64,000 nt of DNA from a bacterium (GTDB lineage Bacteria > 4484-113 > JAFGCY01): assembly GCA_020849855.1 (NCBI GenBank), contig JADZFO010000005.1, positions 1-64,000 of the forward strand. The letters are read 5' to 3'. A program made the translations under genes and the position numbers. Below are positions 58,850 through 64,000 of this stretch, one piece after another; within the stretch, counting starts at the first letter, position 1, and each line of letters begins with the position of its first letter. The notes beneath the pieces were generated by a model, which had not been told where the DNA came from, ran no database searches, and worked only from the letters and a program-made list of their open reading frames with translations.

Positions 58850-60442
58850 TTAGAACTTGAACTTCCAGTCAATCTGGATCACGGACGAATCCTCACGCTT
58901 GCTGGGGATGAAGAAGCCGAAGGCATTGTGCATCTTGTTGAGGAAGTAGCTGATGCCAAGCTCGGAGTCCTTCTGGAAGGCATAGGCCCAGCCGACTTCC
59001 AGGCTGTTGAGGTTGGCGCCGGTGGCATCGCTGTCGCCAAAGCCGTGGATGATGGCGTTGGCGCCGATTTCCTTATAGCGCGCGAACCAGAACCAGTCGC
59101 CGGCAGCCGAGGGCTTCTCGCCCCACTGCGCGCCGACCACGAAGCCGGTGTCATCGCTGGACTCATAGATGATCGGATCGGTGATCAGGGTGTTCACCAG
59201 GTCGATCCGCTCCTCGGCGTTGGAGTCGATGTTGACCATGTACTCGCCGTAGACCGCCAGGGGCTTGTTCCAGACACAGGGGAAGGTGTACTGCAGGCCG
59301 CCCTTCACGGTGTTGAAGTTCTCGCTGAAGCGGTCGCCACCCTCGTTGGCCGTGCCGTTGTTGTTGAAGTCGAAGCCGTCCAGACGGTTCCACTGGAAGT
59401 CCGCCGCCGGCAGCTCGCTTTCGTTCTTCCAGCCATAGCAGCCGATCCAGGCATCCAGGCCGCACCAGATCAGGTCGTTGTGCTTCAGCTCGGTGGCGAA
59501 GAGCACCGCGTCGTCGCCAAAGGCGTCGCCGGTGTTCTTTTCCACCGCGATGCTCATCGCGGTGACCAGCTGGAAGTCCTCGTTGAAGTGGTACACGGCG
59601 CCGGCGCCCTGGAAGTTGACGTCCTCGTCCAGCACCATCTCGTTGGGGTCATGAGTGATGTTCGGATAGATACCGGCATAGAGGTCCAGCTTCGGCGCGC
59701 ACTTGCGGTCGTCGCAGTCCCCATAGGTGTACCAGCCGAAGAAGGTCGGGCTGTGCTTCACATAAGCACGGTCAAGGAAGATGTCCGCGGTCTTGCCTTC
59801 CTTGGAGCCCAGGGTCCAGTTGCCGGAGATCTTGGACTCGCCGGTCTCGGTCTCCAGGCGGAAGCCGATCTCGGTCACGTCGCTGATCTTCTTGTTGTAG
59901 CCCAGACGGAAGCGGATGCGCTGACGGAAGCGCTCGTTCTCGTCCTGGGTCTCGTACTGCCAGCGGTAGCGGAACTCGCCCTTCCACTCCGGGCCGGCCT
60001 TCCAGCCCTTGACCTTGTCCTCAAGGGCCTTGATCTTGGCGTCGTGGTCGGCGATGCTGCCTTCCAGACTGCTGACGCTGGAGCTCAGCTCGTTGACCTG
60101 GCCGCCCAGCTCATTGACAGACTTGCCCAGCTCGGCCAGCTGGTCGCTGAACTCGGCGCGCAGGGTCTCGGCCATGATGTTGAGCTGCTCGTCGCCGCTG
60201 CCGGTACCAATGGTGTCCAGCAGGCGGGCGATGGCCTGGGCGAACTCGTAGCGGGTCAGGGTGCGGTCACCCTTGAAGAAGCCGTCGGGATAGCCTTCCA
60301 GCACCCCGCGCTCGGTCAGGTAGTCGAGGGCGTTATAAGCCCAGTGGTCGCGCGGCACGTCGTCATAGGCGCTCTGCGCGAAGGCCAGGCTGGCGCTCAT
60401 CAGCACCACAATGGCCAGGGTCAGGCTCAGGATCCAGCGCAT
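58850..60442 (-). CDS. SLH-domain outer-membrane porin
   Basis: A 530-residue protein: signal peptide (LTLAIVVLMSASLAFAQ), one S-layer homology domain at about 25-75 (YDDVPRDHWAYNALDYLTERGVLEGYPDGFFKGDRTLTRYEFAQAIARLL), and a coiled coil at about 85-140 (SVNELGGQVNELSSSVSSLEG). A beta-barrel follows with alternating strands to the C-terminal VIQIDWKFKF. This SLH-coiled coil-barrel build is known from diderms that tether the outer membrane to pectin-like or peptidoglycan-linked polymers. A GGAGGAC ribosome site precedes the ATG. Confidence 0.92.
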   Translation of the reverse strand: MRWILSLTLAIVVLMSASLAFAQSAYDDVPRDHWAYNALDYLTERGVLEGYPDGFFKGDRTLTRYEFAQAIARLLDTIGTGSGDEQLNIMAETLRAEFSDQLAELGKSVNELGGQVNELSSSVSSLEGSIADHDAKIKALEDKVKGWKAGPEWKGEFRYRWQYETQDENERFRQRIRFRLGYNKKISDVTEIGFRLETETGESKISGNWTLGSKEGKTADIFLDRAYVKHSPTFFGWYTYGDCDDRKCAPKLDLYAGIYPNITHDPNEMVLDEDVNFQGAGAVYHFNEDFQLVTAMSIAVEKNTGDAFGDDAVLFATELKHNDLIWCGLDAWIGCYGWKNESELPAADFQWNRLDGFDFNNNGTANEGGDRFSENFNTVKGGLQYTFPCVWNKPLAVYGEYMVNIDSNAEERIDLVNTLITDPIIYESSDDTGFVVGAQWGEKPSAAGDWFWFARYKEIGANAIIHGFGDSDATGANLNSLEVGWAYAFQKDSELGISYFLNKMHNAFGFFIPSKREDSSVIQIDWKFKF

Positions 60443-60785
60443 GGCTGTCCTCCTTGGGATGTGTTACCTGGCTGGCGGCGCAGGCTCTTGCACTGGCTTC
60501 GAACCTGCGTTCAAAGTCCGCTGCTGCCTTTGCCCCAGCCCGGCCCACAGGACAGACAGGTGCTGCCTTTGCCCCGGCTTTTGACCTCAGAGCACGCCTA
60601 CCCCTGCCCGCAATCTGGGCGCATGAATTATGTGAGCCAGGCCCCCCCGGGGGGATAAAGCCTGCGCATACTTGCCGTGTATTTGGTGTGAGGGGAATGT
60701 GAAGAAGCAGGGAAGATGGCGGATGGCTGGTTTGCTGTGTGCGGGAAGGTAGAAAGGTGACCGGGCCGCACCGGCTCGCCAATCG
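60443..60785. other. Promoter-bearing gap, no gene
   Basis: A divergent gap of about 350 bases. A repeat CTGCCTTTGCCCC occurs near 60512 and 60562. The gap holds the start region of the porin gene. No gene is seen. Confidence 0.4.
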
Positions 60786-60791
60786 TATTAT
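60786..60791 (+). promoter_or_regulatory. -10 box for a leaderless small gene
   Basis: TATTAT ends six bases before the ATG at 60798. Confidence 0.4.
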
Positions 60792-60797
60792 TAAGGT

Positions 60798-61019
60798 ATG
60801 AAAGATTCAGTTTGCGACGAGCCGGCGCTCAGCGTGAGTGATTTGCACGCCCTGCTGGCCCGGGAAATCAGTGCCGGGGGCGGCGGCAAGCCTGTGCTTG
60901 TGGAGGGGCCGCTGACCCTCTTTGAGGCGGCTGGCTTCATTTCGGAGCCAGGCCGCTGCTGGCTGCGCACAAGCTGGTGCGCGATCCATGCGAAGGCTGT
61001 GCCGGCCCGTCAGGACTGA
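60798..61019 (+). CDS. Small protein of unknown function upstream of rpsO
   Basis: A 73-residue frame (MKDSVCDEPALSVSDLHALLAREISAGGGGKPVLVEGPLTLF...). No family is recognised. It has three Cys in the second half and a plausible -10 box directly upstream. It ends about 40 bases before the rpsO promoter. It may be a real small gene. Confidence 0.4.
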   Translation: MKDSVCDEPALSVSDLHALLAREISAGGGGKPVLVEGPLTLFEAAGFISEPGRCWLRTSWCAIHAKAVPARQD

Positions 61020-61040
61020 TCCGCAGCCCGGAAACAGGGC

Positions 61041-61066
61041 TTGACAGCCCGTCCGCGTGGTATACT
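61041..61066 (+). promoter_or_regulatory. Promoter of rpsO-pnp
   Basis: TATACT (61061-61066) is preceded by TGG, giving an extended -10 box. TTGACA lies 14 bases upstream, a short spacing that the extended -10 may compensate. Downstream are a GCGGGTCGGGACGGCCCGC hairpin and an AAGGAG ribosome site. Confidence 0.6.
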
Positions 61067-61124
61067 TCCCGGCTTCAAATAGGTGATGCGAGGCGGGTCG
61101 GGACGGCCCGCGCAAGGAGACCTG

Positions 61125-61394
61125 ATGAGTATTGTGGCGGAAGACAAGGCTGGGATCATTACGAAGTTCCAGCATCACGGGACGGATACGGGGAGCACTG
61201 AGGTGCAGGTCGCGCTGCTGACCGCGCGTATCAACGACCTTAACAAGCACCTGCTGGTCCACAAGAAGGATCACCACAGCCGCCGCGGCCTGCTGCTGAT
61301 GGTCGGCCAGCGCCGCAAGCTGCTGGGTTACCTGCAGCGCAGTAATTATCCGAAATACCAGGAAGTCATTCAGGCCCTGGGTCTGCGCAAGTAG
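61125..61394 (+). CDS. rpsO: Ribosomal protein S15
   Basis: An 89-residue small-subunit protein that binds 16S rRNA in the platform. The S15 pattern is complete: [56 protein letters not shown], ending in ALGLRK. The ATG at 61125 follows AAGGAG; an upstream in-frame ATG adds residues not in the family. It lies upstream of pnp as in many bacteria. The hairpin in the leader (about 61091-61111) could serve S15 feedback. Confidence 0.97.
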   Translation: MSIVAEDKAGIITKFQHHGTDTGSTEVQVALLTARINDLNKHLLVHKKDHHSRRGLLLMVGQRRKLLGYLQRSNYPKYQEVIQALGLRK

Positions 61395-61585
61395 CAAGCC
61401 TGAGCGCCGGAGGGCCTGGGAGGCCTGCCCGCGCCTGTTTGCCACGCCGCCGCTGGGAGCCGCGGCGTATCTGACTAGCTCAGCGGATAGGGACCCTCTC
61501 ACAGCCAGCCGGACAGGCAGCGCCCTTGCGCGCACAATTCTGCTCCCCTGGAGTGCGCCTGATAGAGGCGAAAGAGAGGAAATCC
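61395..61585 (+). other. rpsO-pnp intergenic RNA
   Basis: About 190 bases. A GCCGCCGCTGGGAGCCGCGGC-type stem lies near 61448-61468. TAGCTCAGCGGATAGGG near 61475 resembles a tRNA D-arm, but no anticodon or T arm follows. In enteric bacteria this spacer carries an RNase III hairpin that controls pnp; something similar could apply. Confidence 0.35.
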
Positions 61586-63898
61586 GTGGACAAATACGTC
61601 TTAGAAATACCGGTGGGCCAGACGCCCTTCCGCTTTGAGACCGGCCTGATCGCCGGCCAGGCCGGCGGAGCCGTGATGGTTTACTGCGACGGTCTGGCGC
61701 TGCTTTGCGCCGCCACCGGCAGCCGTGAGCCCCGCCCGGGCATCGACTTCTTCCCCCTGACCTGCGACTATGAAGAGCGCTTCTACGCAGCCGGCAAGTT
61801 CCCCGGCGGCTTCATCAAGCGCGAGGGACGGCCCAGCGACAACAGCATCCTGATCAGCCGACGCATCGACCGGCCGATCCGGCCGATGTTCCCCGACGAG
61901 TTTCGCAATGACGTCCAGGTGATCGTCACCGCGATGAGCCAGGACAACGTGCAGGTGCCGGATGTCTATGCGATCAACGGAGCCAGTGCGGCCCTCGCGA
62001 TCAGCAACGTGCCCTTTCCCAAGCCGATCGCCGCGGTGCGCATCGGCTATGTGAACGGGGAGTTCCTGGTCAACCCGACTTTTGAGCAGCTCGAGGCTTC
62101 GGACCTCAACCTGCTGGTGGCGGGTACCAAGGACCGCATCAACATGATCGAGGACGAATCCAACGAGCTGCCCGAGGAGACCATCCTGGCCGGCATGCGC
62201 CTGGCGCACTCCGAGATCCAGAAGATCCTCAGCTACTTCGAGAAGCTCATCGCCGATCGCGGCAAGCCCAAGATGGAGTTCAAGGCCCCCGATGAGCTGA
62301 GCGATGAGATGAAGGCGAAAGTCGAGGCCCAGGCCCTGCCGCGGATCCAGCAGATCATTCCGGCGGACGACAAGGTCGACCTCTTCTCCAGCCTGAGCCA
62401 GATGCAGGCGGAGGTCTGGGAGGCCATCAGCGCTGAAGAGCCTGAAGCCGACATCCGCCTGGTCAAGGGCTATGCCCACAAGCTGACCAAGAAGTACATG
62501 CGCAAGCTGGCCATGCAGGGCACCCGCGTGGACGGTCGCGACTATGACACTGTCCGCCCGCTGAGCGGGGCCACCGATCTGCTGCCCCGGGTGCATGGCA
62601 ACGCGATGTTCAAGCGCGGCATGACCCAGGTGCTGAGCAGCGTTACGCTGGGCACCAGCGGCGACCGCCAGAAGATCGACACCGTCAACTTTGACGAGGA
62701 CAAGCGCTTCAGCCACCACTACAACTTCCCGCCCTACAGTGTGGGCGAGGTGCGGCCCCTGCGCGGTGCGAGCCGCCGCGACATAGGACACGGCGCGCTG
62801 GCCGAGAAGGCTGTGCAGCCGATCCTGCCTACAGATGAGGAGTTTCCTTACACTATCCGCGTCGTCAGTGAAGTGACCGAGAGCGACGCGAGCAGCTCGA
62901 TGGCCGCCACCTGCGGCACCAGCATGGCGCTGATGGCCGCCGGCGTGCCGGTCAAGCGCCACGTGGCGGGCGTGTCGATCGGCCTCGTCACCGAGGGCGA
63001 TGAGTACCGCACCCTGATGGATCTGATGGGCTTTGAGGACTTCAACGGCGACATGGACTTCAAGGTCGCCGGCACCAGCGAGGGCATCACCGCGATCCAG
63101 CTTGACGTGAAGATTGAGGGCCTGACCTTCCAGATGATCGAGGAGACCCTGGCCAAAGCCAAGCGCGGCCGCATGATCGTGCTGGATCAGATGGCCCAGA
63201 TCATTCCGCACCCGCGGGCGACTCTGAGCCCCTATGCCCCGCTGCTGGACATCATCATGATTCCGGTGGACAGCATCGGCGCCGTCATCGGCCCAAGCGG
63301 CAAGAACATCAAGAAGATCGTGGCCGAGACCGGCTGCCAGATCGACATCGACGACGACGGCCGCGTCTTCATCAGCGGCACTGACCCGGCCGGCCTGACC
63401 CGCGCCAAGAGCATCATCCGCGGCATCACCGGCGACATGAAGCCGGGCGAGGAGTTCGCGGGCAAGGTGGTGCGCATCATGCCTTTCGGCGCCTTCATCG
63501 AGCTGGTCCCGGGCAAGGACGGCCTGCTGCACATCAGCAACATCGCCGAGGAGCCGGTGCGCGCCGTTGAAGACGTGCTGCAGATCGGCGACGAGGTGCC
63601 GGTGGTGATCCGCGACGTGGACCCCGAAGGCAAGATCAACCTGCTGCGCACGGACATCGACTACAGCAAGCGCCCGCCGCGTGAGGAGCGTCCCCGCGGT
63701 GGCGGTGGCTACGGTGCTGACCGTGGCGGCCGCGGCGGTGGTGGCGGCTATGGCGGCGGCGGTGACCGTGGTGGTCGCGGCGGCGGCGGTGGCTATGGCG
63801 GCGGCGGTGACCGTGGTGGCCGCGGCGGTGGCGGTGGCTATGGCGGCGGCGGCGGCCGACCGGGCGGCGGCGGTGGCTACGGCGGCGGACGGGGCTAG
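61586..63898 (+). CDS. pnp: Polynucleotide phosphorylase with an RGG-type tail
   Basis: A 770-residue 3'-5' exoribonuclease that degrades RNA with phosphate. It has two RNase PH domains (N: GQAGGAVMVYCDGLALLCAATGSREPRPGIDFFPL; second: RGMTQVLSSVTLGTSGDRQKID and SSMAATCGTSMALMAAGV). A KH domain lies at about 565-625 (IGAVIGPSGKNIKKIVAETG) and an S1 domain at about 630-700 (GKVVRIMPFGAFIELVPGKDGLLHIS). The last 60-70 residues are RGG/GYGG repeats (DRGGRGGGGGYGGGGDRGG), not typical of PNPase. The GTG at 61586 follows GAGAGGAAA. Confidence 0.97.
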   Translation: MDKYVLEIPVGQTPFRFETGLIAGQAGGAVMVYCDGLALLCAATGSREPRPGIDFFPLTCDYEERFYAAGKFPGGFIKREGRPSDNSILISRRIDRPIRPMFPDEFRNDVQVIVTAMSQDNVQVPDVYAINGASAALAISNVPFPKPIAAVRIGYVNGEFLVNPTFEQLEASDLNLLVAGTKDRINMIEDESNELPEETILAGMRLAHSEIQKILSYFEKLIADRGKPKMEFKAPDELSDEMKAKVEAQALPRIQQIIPADDKVDLFSSLSQMQAEVWEAISAEEPEADIRLVKGYAHKLTKKYMRKLAMQGTRVDGRDYDTVRPLSGATDLLPRVHGNAMFKRGMTQVLSSVTLGTSGDRQKIDTVNFDEDKRFSHHYNFPPYSVGEVRPLRGASRRDIGHGALAEKAVQPILPTDEEFPYTIRVVSEVTESDASSSMAATCGTSMALMAAGVPVKRHVAGVSIGLVTEGDEYRTLMDLMGFEDFNGDMDFKVAGTSEGITAIQLDVKIEGLTFQMIEETLAKAKRGRMIVLDQMAQIIPHPRATLSPYAPLLDIIMIPVDSIGAVIGPSGKNIKKIVAETGCQIDIDDDGRVFISGTDPAGLTRAKSIIRGITGDMKPGEEFAGKVVRIMPFGAFIELVPGKDGLLHISNIAEEPVRAVEDVLQIGDEVPVVIRDVDPEGKINLLRTDIDYSKRPPREERPRGGGGYGADRGGRGGGGGYGGGGDRGGRGGGGGYGGGGDRGGRGGGGGYGGGGGRPGGGGGYGGGRG

Positions 63899-63924
63899 TA
63901 CTTAGCCGACAGCACTGGAATTAC

Positions 63925-63965
63925 AAGGGCCGGGCTGACCCCCGGCCCTTTTCTTTGCTTTTGTG
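63925..63965 (+). terminator. Rho-independent terminator of pnp
   Basis: GGGCCGGG / CCCGGCCC with a six-base loop (63927-63948) is followed by TTTTCTTTGCTTTT. Confidence 0.88.
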
Positions 63966-64000
63966 TCACTGCATCCGGCCTGCCTTCGCCTCTGCAGGGC

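Noticed and set aside
61470..61545. tRNA-like sequence between rpsO and pnp (TAGCTCAGCGGATAGGG)
   Set aside because: It matches a D-arm only. No anticodon stem, T arm (GTTCGA) or paired acceptor can be placed at the right distances.
61601..63532. Long open frame antisense to pnp
   Set aside because: It is a shadow; the sense strand codes intact polynucleotide phosphorylase.

Overview
The window is a GC-rich bacterial chromosome segment from a diderm. It encodes an SLH-domain outer-membrane porin, at least three lipoproteins and Sec/Tat-type exported proteins. Typical chromosomal landmarks are rpsO-pnp, nadC, coaX, clpC, tatD and a MATE exporter. At least nine genes have a TAnnnT -10 box ending 5-8 bases before the start codon, which is the layout of leaderless transcription. 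SLH-porins and frequent leaderless genes are known from lineages such as Deinococcota and Armatimonadota, but the phylum cannot be fixed from this window. No rRNA, tRNA or CRISPR array was recognised.

Layout. 1-4700: housekeeping genes (DUF167, ComEA-like protein, response regulator, nadC, coaX) separated by palindromic repeat elements. 4781-10686: a two-gene Type III-like restriction-modification system (mod, res). About 10950-30781: a compact phage-like cluster. It has a divergent repressor/XRE switch at the right end, then a leftward late operon: terminase, Mu gp29-like portal, scaffold, DUF2190, Mu gpT-like capsid, DUF1320, tail terminator, tail tube, G/GT chaperones joined by a -1 frameshift site, a very short tape measure, distal tail proteins, a fibre and a holin-like protein. 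No integrase, transposase, replication gene or endolysin was recognised. 30787-42788: two lipoproteins, a stand-alone Clp N-domain protein next to clpC, a YfiT-like protein, an internally duplicated protein, TatD and an S9 peptidase. 42856-43888: a RAYT (REP-associated tyrosine transposase) gene flanked by arrays of a 65-bp REP-like unit. 44508-51600: MATE exporter and a stress-type cluster with two KGG proteins, two further low-complexity proteins and two DUF892 ferritin-like proteins; all four small low-complexity proteins begin with a similar aromatic-(S/A)-P motif. 48047-54639: DUF1501 and two DUF1800 proteins. 54699-63898: PAS histidine kinase, PKD lipoprotein, SLH-porin, rpsO and a pnp with an RGG tail.

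The most striking property is repeat load. Almost every intergenic gap, including gaps inside the phage late operon, holds palindromic elements. Many arms are tandem heptamers, and at least six different heptamer words are used. Other families are hairpins that begin with GTAG. Some lie in frame inside coaX, the portal and the terminase genes, and several supply or contain stop codons. The phage-like reading frames stay open despite this colonisation, which suggests a long-resident and possibly domesticated particle cluster.
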